Shown here piece after piece: positions 1 through 7,532 of a stretch of 64,000 nucleotides of DNA. Position numbers and translations under genes: made by a program. The notes under the pieces were generated by a model. The model saw only the letters and a program-made list of their open reading frames with translations, did not search any database and was not told the origin of the DNA. This DNA comes from Verrucomicrobiia bacterium (lineage in GTDB: Bacteria > Verrucomicrobiota > Verrucomicrobiia > Limisphaerales > DASXHY01). The DNA lies in the NCBI GenBank assembly GCA_035629175.1, contig DASPIL010000103.1, positions 144,755 through 208,754 on the forward strand, read 5' to 3'. Numbering within the stretch: position 1 is the first letter of the stretch; each line of letters starts with the position of its first letter.

Positions 1-482
1 GCAACCCAGACGTGCTCCATTCTGGGATCAAGCTCAAACACCGCTTCATCCGAGCTCCACGGTTGCGTTCCCTGCGCAGGTGCGAGGCTATGCGGCCGCT
101 GGAACATCCCCACTCCCGCTTTATCGATGCCATAACAAATGATCCGTCCGAGGCGCCAGTCAACGGAGCCTGGCTTGAGATCGCGCGAAGAGTAATCGCA
201 TCGAATCCACACATACCGCTGGTCGCCGGCCTTGAGTTCGCGGCTGAGGTGGGGGCTCGGCCTCTGCGGCATGGCTGTTAAGCGGACAATCGTCGAGGAT
301 CCCGGTCGATGTTCGAAGTTCACCCCATCGGGAGACCTTTGCCAGCCGGCGTCTCCGAGCAAGAAGGACGGGTTCGAAGGGACAAGGGTGCGTTCGAAGC
401 GGTGATGCCAAAGCGCAAAAGTGCATGCCGCCAGAAGGCACCATGAAATTACGAATGCGATCAGCCGGGTGTGCCTGGGCAT
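1..482 (-). CDS. Partial secreted lipoprotein-like protein, unknown function (C-terminus beyond window)
   Basis: Reading the minus strand from the ATG at 482 gives about 160 codons with no stop down to base 1, so this is the 5' part of a gene continuing left of the window. The N-terminus has a basic start, a hydrophobic stretch and LLAAC at residues 16-20, which fits a lipoprotein signal with Cys20 as the acylated residue. A simple membrane anchor is possible because hydrophobic residues continue after the Cys. The rest is polar and Trp-rich (for example GWQRSPDG, VDWRLGRI) and looks like a beta-rich extracellular domain. I recognise no family. Short ORFs in other frames over this stretch are explained as shadows of this open frame. 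Confidence 0.6.
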   Translation of the reverse strand, partial: MPRHTRLIAFVISWCLLAACTFALWHHRFERTLVPSNPSFLLGDAGWQRSPDGVNFEHRPGSSTIVRLTAMPQRPSPHLSRELKAGDQRYVWIRCDYSSRDLKPGSVDWRLGRIICYGIDKAGVGMFQRPHSLAPAQGTQPWSSDEAVFELDPRMEHVWV

Positions 483-842
483 CGGGTGCCTTAACCAGAA
501 ACGGAAGGAGACGTTCTCGTTGAAGCAGCTGTTCAATTGCGGTTAGAATTTCAAGTCAGGATATTGCCGTCAATCAGGGAGGTGCTTTTCAACCACGAAT
601 GAACACGAATCCGGGCGACGAGTTGCATGACCACGAAAAACACGAATCACACGAAACAAGGAGACAAGCAAAACGGTTTACGCGAATTTCACGAATTGTC
701 GCCAATTAGCGGGGGAGGTCGTTAACCCTGGATGGACACGAATTTGGAAAAAGGCTGAAACGCTTAAAAGCTAAAAGCTGAATTCCGTTCGACGTGTCTT
801 TTCAACGATGGGGAAATCAGCCGTACACTCTGGTTCGCCGGC
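483..842. repeat. Gene-free stretch with degenerate ACCACGAAT/CACGAA interspersed repeats
   Basis: This 360 bp gap holds no convincing coding frame. From about 591 to 745 it is made of variants of ACCACGAAT, GAACACGAAT, CACGAATCACACGAAAC, CGCGAATTTCACGAATTG and GGATGGACACGAATTT. It ends with the near-repeat CTTAAAAGCTAAAAGCTGAA at 763-782. The same vocabulary recurs at 5733-5830 and briefly at 1256-1265, so it is a dispersed family. Such strings are common in intergenic DNA of verrucomicrobial and planctomycete genomes. No terminal inverted repeats or transposase are visible. Confidence 0.6.
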
Positions 843-1205
843 TTGCACGGGGTCCGCCATTCTTCCTATCCTCTGTTCGTGGAAAAGGCCGCCGATCGGA
901 CTTGTGAGATGTGCGGGAAAGTGATTCATCCCGACCGGGATGAATGGGCTCTCGACAATTTTGGAGACGCGCTCTGCCACGATTGCCATCTCCAGGCATT
1001 GGCAGTGTTTCACGCGCAGGGCGTCGTCTGGGACGGCCAGACATTTGGTTACGAGATTGGCGCAATCAGGGACTTCGGCCTCCCGTTCAACCGCGCGTTT
1101 GACCCTCCCTGCGAGATGTCCGATTGCTCCAGCGAAAAGGTCGGACGAAACGAACCATGTCCCTGCGGAAGCGGAAAGAAGTTTAAGAAGTGTTGCGGAC
1201 AATAA
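843..1205 (+). CDS. SEC-C motif zinc-binding protein
   Basis: Small cytoplasmic protein of 120 aa with two metal-binding modules. An N-terminal pair of CxxC knuckles (CEMC at residues 21-24, CHDC at 45-48) resembles a zinc finger. The C-terminus carries the SEC-C signature ([15 protein letters not shown], about residues 104-118), known from the end of SecA where it binds zinc and SecB or ribosomes, but also found as a free module in many small proteins. The TTG at 843 is the first start. GTG at 879, just before the first knuckle, is an equally plausible start, and neither has a clear ribosome binding site. The gene stands alone between a repeat-rich gap and a glycosidase gene. The exact role is unknown. 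Confidence 0.75.
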   Translation: MHGVRHSSYPLFVEKAADRTCEMCGKVIHPDRDEWALDNFGDALCHDCHLQALAVFHAQGVVWDGQTFGYEIGAIRDFGLPFNRAFDPPCEMSDCSSEKVGRNEPCPCGSGKKFKKCCGQ

Positions 1206-1342
1206 TCCAGTTCTTCCTTGCGACGACGGAGCGTTCGAGAACGGCGAAAACACTAAACCACGAAAGAAGCTGAAGAGGCTGACATCGAAGCGGCGCGACG
1301 GCGCAGGTAACCGCTCTGAACAAAATTAAACTCCGAAACTCC

Positions 1343-2761
1343 ATGGCAAAGATTGCAATGATTGGCGCCGGCAGCCTCGTTTTTTGCAAGACGCTGATGT
1401 CTGACTTTCTCGCAACCCCGGCGCTCGCGGGGAGCGAATACCGGCTCATGGCGCTGTCGCATACGCGGCTCGACAAAATGAAGGCGTTCGTCGAACGCAT
1501 GATCCAGGATAACGGGGTGGACGCCCGCGTGCTGGCAACGACGGATCGGCGACAGGCGCTCGCAGGTGCGGATTATGTTGTCGTCATGCTTCAGGCGGGT
1601 GGCGTGGCTGAGTTTCGTCAGGATTATGAAATTCCGCTGAAGTATGGCGTCGACCAGTGCATCGGCGACACGCTCGGGCCCGGCGGTGTATTTCGGGCTC
1701 TGCGACACATTCCGGCTTTAATGGAGATTGCCAGTGACATGCGGGAGTTGTGTCCGAACGCGGTCCTGTTCAACTACGCGAATCCGATGGCAATGTGCTG
1801 CAGCGCACTGGGCCGCGTGCCGGGATTGCAGTTCGTGGGGCTGTGTCATGGCGTGCAAACGACGATGGACCTGATCGCCAGCTACGTGGGCGTGCCGAAG
1901 GGTGAGATCGATTTCCTGGCGGCGGGCATCAATCACATGGCGTGGTTCCTCCGGTTGGAACACAAAGGCCGAGACCTTTATCCAAGGCTCCGGGAGAACT
2001 TTGAACGTCCGGGTTATTACGTGAATGAAAAGGTGCGCGCTGAAGTCATGCGTCATTTCGGTTACTTCATGACGGAAAGCACGGGGCACCTTTCGGAATA
2101 CCTGCCGTATTTCCGAAAGAACCGGAAGGCGCTGGAGCTTTACTGTGATGAACCCTCGTTCGGCGGGGAGAGTGGTGCGTATTACAAATATTGCGCGATG
2201 CTGGCAGAGAAGTTTGCCACGACAGAACCGCTTTCGATCGAGTCGACGACGCTGGGCCCGCGCAGCGCGGAGTATTGCTCGCACATCATCGAGGCGAAGG
2301 AAACCGGGAATGTCTTCCGCCTGAATGGCAATGTTCGCAACGACGGGTACATCACCAACCTGCCGAACGGCTGCTGCGTGGAAGTGCCGGTCTACGTGGA
2401 TCGGCTCGGCCTGCATCCCACGGTTGTCGGCGACCTGCCGCCACAGTGCGCCGCGCTTAACCTGACCAATGTGATCGTGCAGAACCTGGCGGTGCAGGCG
2501 AGCTTTGCAGGAGACCCGGAACTGGTAATGCAGGCGGTTGCGCTGGACCCGCTCACCTCGTCCGTGCTCACGCTGAAGGAGATTCGCGAGATGGTAGGTG
2601 AGATGCTTGAAGCTGAGCAACAGTATCTGCCGCAGTTCAAAGGCAAAACCCTTCGCCGTGTGGATGCCATCAAGGTTCCAGCGGACGTGGTGCGACAGGA
2701 AGTGCCGCTGGACCCCGCCCTGGCCATTGCCAATCGCTTCAGCAAATTGGCCAGTGCTTGA
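1343..2761 (+). CDS. GH4-family alpha-galactosidase/alpha-glucosidase-like glycosidase
   Basis: 472-aa protein of glycoside hydrolase family 4, the NAD+- and Mn2+-dependent glycosidases that work by an oxidation-elimination mechanism in the cytoplasm. The N-terminus has the Rossmann glycine motif (GAGSLVF, residues 8-14). NYANPM (144-149), GLCHGVQTT (Cys168) and GINHMAW (His198) match the family positions that bind the sugar and the metal. The CHGV/CHSV form and the absence of a phospho-sugar pocket signature point to the MelA-type alpha-galactosidase branch rather than 6-phospho-glucosidases, but substrate cannot be read from sequence. Full family length. No signal peptide, so it probably acts on imported oligosaccharides. 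The ATG at 1343 starts exactly at the Rossmann strand. No Shine-Dalgarno is seen, and there are no transporter genes nearby. Confidence 0.9.
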   Translation: MAKIAMIGAGSLVFCKTLMSDFLATPALAGSEYRLMALSHTRLDKMKAFVERMIQDNGVDARVLATTDRRQALAGADYVVVMLQAGGVAEFRQDYEIPLKYGVDQCIGDTLGPGGVFRALRHIPALMEIASDMRELCPNAVLFNYANPMAMCCSALGRVPGLQFVGLCHGVQTTMDLIASYVGVPKGEIDFLAAGINHMAWFLRLEHKGRDLYPRLRENFERPGYYVNEKVRAEVMRHFGYFMTESTGHLSEYLPYFRKNRKALELYCDEPSFGGESGAYYKYCAMLAEKFATTEPLSIESTTLGPRSAEYCSHIIEAKETGNVFRLNGNVRNDGYITNLPNGCCVEVPVYVDRLGLHPTVVGDLPPQCAALNLTNVIVQNLAVQASFAGDPELVMQAVALDPLTSSVLTLKEIREMVGEMLEAEQQYLPQFKGKTLRRVDAIKVPADVVRQEVPLDPALAIANRFSKLASA

Positions 2762-2917
2762 GGCAGGGCGCGTGTTTCTGATTCATGCGAATGGCTGCTC
2801 CGTATTTTTGCAGCGAGCGCCTGGCCTTCATGGGTAATTAAGCGGGTTGCAGACCGAGGCAACTCGGCTACTGTTTCCCGAGGCTGATGCACCTAAACTG
2901 TCCCGCTGACCCGGCTT

Positions 2918-4606
2918 ATGATTAAATTCCTCATCCCTATTCTTCTTGGTTCAACCGCGATGGTCAGCGATGGGCAGCAATGCGTTATTCTCCCAGCCCA
3001 GCAAGCGCTTCAATTTGGGTTGCTGGAGATTGGAACGTATTCCGGGGGACAAAGTGTCGATGTAGCCAATTCGCCGCAATGGCTCGAGGATGGCCGCGTT
3101 ATCATTGGCGCGGCCGATGACGACACGGTCGCGTTTAATCGTGGCGCGATCTATTTGTTCCATCCGGTCTCACACGGGCTCGATTTGCAGACTAAGATCT
3201 TGCCTCCTTCGGATATCAAGGGCCTGGGAGGCGAACTAGCGGCCAGCGAAGGTTGGATTGCCGCCACGGCTGCGACAGTGTCCAGCAACATCACCACCGT
3301 TTGTCTTTACCAGGCGACCAATGGGAGTGACTTCGCTTTTCGCACGAATCTTTTTTCCAGCGATGTGCCGATGGTGGGATCGTCGTTCGGGAGCGGCTTT
3401 CGTGGCATCTCGATGTCTGGTTCGTGGCTGGCGGCTGTGGAATATGTGAATCCGCCCAAGGTGCATCTGTTCAAGCGGGATGCGGACGGAATATGGCATC
3501 GGCGTCAGACGCTGGCGTTCCCTGGAGAGAGCACGTCGTTTCAACAGGCGAACGTGCGGATCTTTGGAGATCTCCTGGCAATGGGACAGCCCAACAACGG
3601 CCATTCCAGCTTCAAAGGCGCGGTTCACCTCTGGCGCCATCAGCTCAACGACACGTGGATCTTTGAAACCACGCTGGTGCCGCCCGGCCTTGATGCAGGG
3701 GATCGCTTTGGTGTCGCCACTGCGTTGGACAACGACCGAATCTTCGCCACCGCTCCCGCCGCGGATGTGGGCGATGTCGTGGATTGCGGGGCTGCCTATG
3801 TGTTTCGCCGGGTGAATGCGGTTTGGACGTTCGAATCCAAGATCGCCGCGGCTTTTCCAAAAATGAATGATGTCATGGGATTTCAAATTGCGTTTAGTCC
3901 GCTGGGCGGATCCTTTCTGGCGATCGCAACGCGTGGGAACATCTGGATGTTTCAACCGAACGGAATCCACTGGGCGCAGGTTTCGAGGGGCCATTCCGGC
4001 AAGGTTTTTCGGAACTGGGAAAGTCCGGCTGGGGAGATCAACTCCTACAGTTATGGTTTCATTGGAGCCTCGGTGGATGAGCTTGCGATTCGCGGCCACC
4101 AGGTGGTTGCGGGGTTGCCGGCCTCGAGCACGCTGCTCGAGCATGGCTGGCATGCGATTATAACACGGTTTGTCACGAATAATCCCTGCACCAGCGTTCC
4201 GATTGGTTACCGTCCCATTGGTGCCGCTTCGGGCAGTGGCAATCCACCGCCCGCGTCAGATGCCGATGGGGATGGGCGGAGCGACCTGGCAGAAATGTAT
4301 TTCGGCACGTACGCGGACCGCAGCAATGTGCTGTCGAGCGGCATCAAGGGAGCATTGTCCCACGACAGGAGGCTGACTGTGGAATGGCCGCACGCCACCG
4401 ACCCAGAGCTGATGGTGAGCGCGAAACCAGAGTGGGGCACCAATCTGTCGTCCTGGACGACAAATGGGATCACGATTGAAAAAGTTCGTGATGAAGCTGA
4501 ATACGGACGGGAGATTCTTCAAGCCTCGCTTCCGATCACGAATGGTGCGGCGGCCTTCTTTCGATTGGTTATCTCGGAACCTCCTGCACCTCCGCCGACT
4601 GAATGA
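2918..4606 (+). CDS. Secreted FG-GAP (integrin-like) repeat protein with C-terminal FFR module
   Basis: 562-aa protein with an N-terminal hydrophobic signal (MIKFLIPILLGSTAMVSDG). The body has several FG-GAP-like blades built around phrases such as GDRFGVATALDNDRIFATAP and WLEDGRVIIGAADDD, which in other proteins form a beta-propeller. Near residue 450 there is an Asp-rich calcium-type loop (DADGDGRSDLAEMYFG). The last 80 residues have the pattern W-P...WGTNLSSW...AAFFRLVIS, a short terminal module also present in four other secreted products in this window. It is therefore an exported surface or matrix protein, with no catalytic motif. It follows the GH4 gene by 156 bp with no sign of co-transcription. 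Confidence 0.8.
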   Translation: MIKFLIPILLGSTAMVSDGQQCVILPAQQALQFGLLEIGTYSGGQSVDVANSPQWLEDGRVIIGAADDDTVAFNRGAIYLFHPVSHGLDLQTKILPPSDIKGLGGELAASEGWIAATAATVSSNITTVCLYQATNGSDFAFRTNLFSSDVPMVGSSFGSGFRGISMSGSWLAAVEYVNPPKVHLFKRDADGIWHRRQTLAFPGESTSFQQANVRIFGDLLAMGQPNNGHSSFKGAVHLWRHQLNDTWIFETTLVPPGLDAGDRFGVATALDNDRIFATAPAADVGDVVDCGAAYVFRRVNAVWTFESKIAAAFPKMNDVMGFQIAFSPLGGSFLAIATRGNIWMFQPNGIHWAQVSRGHSGKVFRNWESPAGEINSYSYGFIGASVDELAIRGHQVVAGLPASSTLLEHGWHAIITRFVTNNPCTSVPIGYRPIGAASGSGNPPPASDADGDGRSDLAEMYFGTYADRSNVLSSGIKGALSHDRRLTVEWPHATDPELMVSAKPEWGTNLSSWTTNGITIEKVRDEAEYGREILQASLPITNGAAAFFRLVISEPPAPPPTE

Positions 4607-4688
4607 GGGTCCCCGGCAACGAATCGGAGATGCAGCAGTTTCATGGAATCGCATTGCGCACGCGCTGCGGAGTGAACAGATTCATGCA

Positions 4689-5720
4689 ATGACTTCGAAA
4701 CGGTGGCGGTCGATCGTGCTGTTAATGGCGCTTTCGATGACGCATTGCTCCCGTCCGCCGGAATCCCACCTGACCCTGGCGCCGATCTGCAAGGCTGAAA
4801 ACCGCAGCGCATGGATGTCTGTTTCGGGTTTGTGTCATATCCTGGCGTTTTATGGGTTAGGGCCGACGGATTTACCGGGCATTGCGTCTGGCAAGGAGAT
4901 AATAACCTTACTGACGGATGAAGCCGCCGCAGCTGCGGCGTTCGGACGATCTCCTTTTGTCAAAGCGGGTGAAGGGGTGAGATATGCCTTGTTCGATGAG
5001 GCGTCGTGGGAGGTTGCAGTCGGGGAAGCGCATCGGGACCAATGCCTCGCAACGTTTGCCGCGCTGGACCTGCCGCTGCACACACCTGTACGGCTGAACT
5101 CCGGCGCGCGCACGCTGCGCGACTTGCTTGCGGAATCCATGGCGGGATTTGACCTGGATCGGAAGGAAATTGCGTGGTCGGCAATGGCGTTTGCAAGATA
5201 TCTCCCGCCGCTAAGTTCCTGGACCAACCGGGCTGGCATAGGAGTTAGTTTTTCCGCGCTGGCCAATGCGCTGATGGCAATCGATTTGAACTCACAAAAG
5301 TGCGCGGGCGTTCATGTGATTGAAGCGTTGCTGGCGATCGAGGCGGCCGACGCTGTCCATTTGATCCTGGATCCATCGACGCGCAACGCCCTGCGATCCC
5401 GCTTGAACCCAACCCTGCGGAATGCGGGGGAACGGCAGCGAAGCGACGGCATGTGGGGTAAGTCCTGGTGCGCAGGGATGAACGACGAGACCGAGCCGAT
5501 GTCGCCGTTTCAGATGAGCTTCCTCGTAACCGGGCACCTGCTGGATCTTTTTGCCCGACTGGATTCGGATCGAAGGCCTGATCGCGCTTCGTTGGAACGG
5601 GCAGCGCGTGCTTTGACAGCAGCAATGCGATCGACGGATGTTAGGCCGAACGGATTTTGGGTGTGTCCGTATTCGCATGCGGCACGGGGTGTGAATGCGG
5701 TTTGGAAGCTGGAGGAGTAA
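4689..5720 (+). CDS. Exported lipoprotein-like protein of unknown function
   Basis: 343-aa protein beginning MTSKRWRSIVLLMALSMTHC, a signal-like segment ending in Cys20. The lipobox is imperfect (SMTHC). The open frame extends upstream to 4464 into the previous gene, but the ATG at 4689 is the first start that gives a signal sequence and avoids the overlap, so it is chosen here. The mature part is helical and Ala/Leu-rich. A C-terminal portion (SDGMWGKSWCAG, MSPFQMSFLVTGHLLDL, GFWVCPYSHAARGVN) resembles the layout of alpha/alpha-toroid proteins, but no family could be assigned. It stands 82 bp after the FG-GAP gene and could share its transcript. Confidence 0.7.
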   Translation: MTSKRWRSIVLLMALSMTHCSRPPESHLTLAPICKAENRSAWMSVSGLCHILAFYGLGPTDLPGIASGKEIITLLTDEAAAAAAFGRSPFVKAGEGVRYALFDEASWEVAVGEAHRDQCLATFAALDLPLHTPVRLNSGARTLRDLLAESMAGFDLDRKEIAWSAMAFARYLPPLSSWTNRAGIGVSFSALANALMAIDLNSQKCAGVHVIEALLAIEAADAVHLILDPSTRNALRSRLNPTLRNAGERQRSDGMWGKSWCAGMNDETEPMSPFQMSFLVTGHLLDLFARLDSDRRPDRASLERAARALTAAMRSTDVRPNGFWVCPYSHAARGVNAVWKLEE

Positions 5721-5727
5721 AGGCGCG

Positions 5728-5830
5728 TCTCCACCACGAATCACTCGAATCACACGAAACAGCATTTCGGGAATGGCGGAACGGTTTTTCGCGAAACACG
5801 ACGCCTGCGTCTTGACGTTTCGAGACGGGA
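5728..5830. repeat. Second copy cluster of the CACGAA interspersed repeat
   Basis: Directly after the stop at 5720 the sequence reads CACCACGAATCACTCGAATC, ACACGAAAC, TTTTTCGCGAAACACGACG and TTTCGAGACG. This is the same vocabulary as the gap at 591-745. It lies between the unknown lipoprotein gene and the six-gene operon and is probably non-coding. Confidence 0.5.
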
Positions 5831-5939
5831 AAAAATTTCGTCGACACCCACCGGGAGGCATACGCCGGAGAGAGCGAGATTCAGGCCAATTAACGGGCGT
5901 TTTAATCCGGAGGGCTTTGCAGATCCACCTTGCATTTTT

Positions 5940-5964
5940 CCCTCGCGTTCCCTAAAAGCGAGGG
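5940..5964. promoter_or_regulatory. Hairpin just upstream of the operon's first gene
   Basis: CCCTCGC and GCGAGGG form a perfect 7-bp stem around an 11-nt loop (about 5940-5964), ending directly before the GTG at 5966. It overlaps the first codons if the TTG at 5930 were used, which is one reason to prefer the later start. It could act as a translational or termination element, but there is no T-tract. Confidence 0.3.
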
Positions 5965-5965
5965 C

Positions 5966-6877
5966 GTGCCAACGCCGAACGAAAACCCTGAAGGGCGTGG
6001 TGTCCCTTCGTCCCGGCCAAAAGCCCTGCTGGGGGTGGTGTTTGCTGCGCTGATCGCCCTCGGAGTGTGGGCTGTTTTGCGTTCCACGCGATCGCCAGAG
6101 ACGCCCGCCCCAGGCGGGACGAACGGCGTCGACGTCGCCCTCGCGCCTTCGTATTCCGCGGTCCTGTTGACGAATGCGCCCGGTCCGCTGGTGGCCGACC
6201 CCCGCTGGTCCGGGGTGCTTGGGGTTTTGGAGTCGATGAAGAATTGGGCGGAGGCGAATCCCGTGTGCCACTTGCTGGTCACTACGGAGGGGCTGGGCGG
6301 CAAAACCTACGCCGAAACCGAGATGTTCCGCTTCCAGGAAACCGACGGCACCAACCTCGTGACGCGCATCAAAGTGCATCTCCGATTTCCCAATGACGTG
6401 ACGTTCCTGATCGAAAAGGTCGGCGAGGAAATCATCGCCTACCTGCCGGAAAGCGATCAATTGGTGAAGGTGGACGCAGAGAAGGAAATTTCGAAGCAAC
6501 TCGGGCTGGACCTGCAGAATCCGGGAACGCAGTCGTTCCTGAACCTGTTGCGGCTTGCGTTCGTGGAAACCAACAACACCCATCGGGCGCTGACATTCGC
6601 GTTCAAACCCGAGGTGCTGAACGTGCCCTCGGCGGCCTCAGCAGATTCTTTTACAACGTTGCGCATCGATGAAAAGGGCGCGCTGCAGACCGTGGAGCAG
6701 ACCGAGGGCGGTGAGCATCGGGTGATGCGGGTGCGTTACGTGGCGTTCCAGCAGGAAGCCGTTGTGCGCGCCGCGCCGCAGATTCCAGAAGATAAACCTG
6801 TCGTTACCGGCAAGGCGTTCGCCATCGCGTTGCAGGAAGAGATCATGAAAGTGAGAGAGAAAGGAAACCGCATCTGA
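5966..6877 (+). CDS. Membrane-anchored LolA-like outer-membrane lipoprotein-sorting-domain protein
   Basis: About 303 aa: a short cytoplasmic N-terminus, one transmembrane helix (ALLGVVFAALIALGVWAVL), a Pro/Gly linker, then a beta-rich domain of about 200 residues. The phrases KTYAETEMFRFQETDG, FPNDVTFLIEKVGEEIIAYLPES and FTTLRIDEKGALQTVEQTE give the alternating-strand pattern of LolA/MucB-type lipid-binding folds. The fold assignment is inference from pattern only. GTG at 5966 is chosen; TTG at 5930 would add residues across a hairpin. It is the first gene of a tight six-gene operon, with its stop 1 nt before the ATG of the next gene. By context it may handle or bind a hydrophobic peptide or lipid for that system. 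Confidence 0.6.
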   Translation: MPTPNENPEGRGVPSSRPKALLGVVFAALIALGVWAVLRSTRSPETPAPGGTNGVDVALAPSYSAVLLTNAPGPLVADPRWSGVLGVLESMKNWAEANPVCHLLVTTEGLGGKTYAETEMFRFQETDGTNLVTRIKVHLRFPNDVTFLIEKVGEEIIAYLPESDQLVKVDAEKEISKQLGLDLQNPGTQSFLNLLRLAFVETNNTHRALTFAFKPEVLNVPSAASADSFTTLRIDEKGALQTVEQTEGGEHRVMRVRYVAFQQEAVVRAAPQIPEDKPVVTGKAFAIALQEEIMKVREKGNRI

Positions 6878-6878
6878 T

Positions 6879-7520
6879 ATGAAAAAACGTTTCGAGATTC
6901 CGGTTGAGCCCAGCGGATTCAACGCGTTTGTCATTGATGATTATCTCCGCATGATCCAGACGCCGGAGAAGCGGCGGGAGATCATCGCGACGGTCGGCTA
7001 TTCGCCGCAACTGCGCGAGGCCTATGAGAAGAGCCACGGCCTGCCGCGCGGCGCGGTTGAACTGGCGATGCTCACGGAGGACAGCCGCTTCAAGGCGACC
7101 AACGAACGGATCGTCAAGCGCTTCACCGGCAAGGAACCGGGATCGCTCGATCAAAAGGAAATCACGGACGCGCTGATGGAAGTGCAATCGATGGGGCAGG
7201 GCCTGCAGGCGCTGTATCCCGAGGCCGTGCATTTCCTGATGCAATACAACGCGCTGGCGCAGCGCAACAAGGCATCGTTTCGTGGCGATTACCGGTTCAC
7301 CACGGATTACAAAATCATTCTCGCGCAATGCAGTTCACCCTGGTGGTACACAAACGCGCGCGTTTACACCGACACCAACGTCGTGTGGAACGCGAACGTG
7401 GCCGCCTATCAGCAGGTTGCTGTGTTGTTGTGGCTGGCGCTCGCCGTGGCAGCGGCGTGGGCCATCTTCCTCTATGCGTGGGTCTGCCTCGTTGTAGCCA
7501 TTTGTCCCATCGTCTCCTAA
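6879..7520 (+). CDS. Candidate SdpC-like or RiPP-type antimicrobial peptide precursor
   Basis: 213 aa. Residues 1-150 are soluble and charged, with no Cys and no Trp at all. Residues 151-213 contain all three Cys (151, 203, 209) and all six Trp, and form a hydrophobic segment (AVLLWLALAVAAAWAIFLYAWV) ending VAICPIVS. Before it, DTNVVWNANVAAYQQ recalls the Asn-Val/Ala-rich core of SdpC-family toxins. This leader/core partition, the radical SAM and methyltransferase genes that follow, and an SdpI-family gene at the operon end suggest a precursor whose C-terminus is modified and released. Alternatives are an ordinary tail-anchored membrane protein or a subunit of an unknown complex. There is no Sec signal at the N-terminus. 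Start ATG at 6879 is fixed by the 1-nt gap after the preceding stop. Confidence 0.5.
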   Translation: MKKRFEIPVEPSGFNAFVIDDYLRMIQTPEKRREIIATVGYSPQLREAYEKSHGLPRGAVELAMLTEDSRFKATNERIVKRFTGKEPGSLDQKEITDALMEVQSMGQGLQALYPEAVHFLMQYNALAQRNKASFRGDYRFTTDYKIILAQCSSPWWYTNARVYTDTNVVWNANVAAYQQVAVLLWLALAVAAAWAIFLYAWVCLVVAICPIVS

Positions 7521-7532
7521 CCCCCGCACATT

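Noticed and set aside
4464..4688. N-terminal extension of the unknown lipoprotein-like gene
   Set aside because: It overlaps the end of the FG-GAP gene and has no signal; the ATG at 4689 starts a proper signal sequence.
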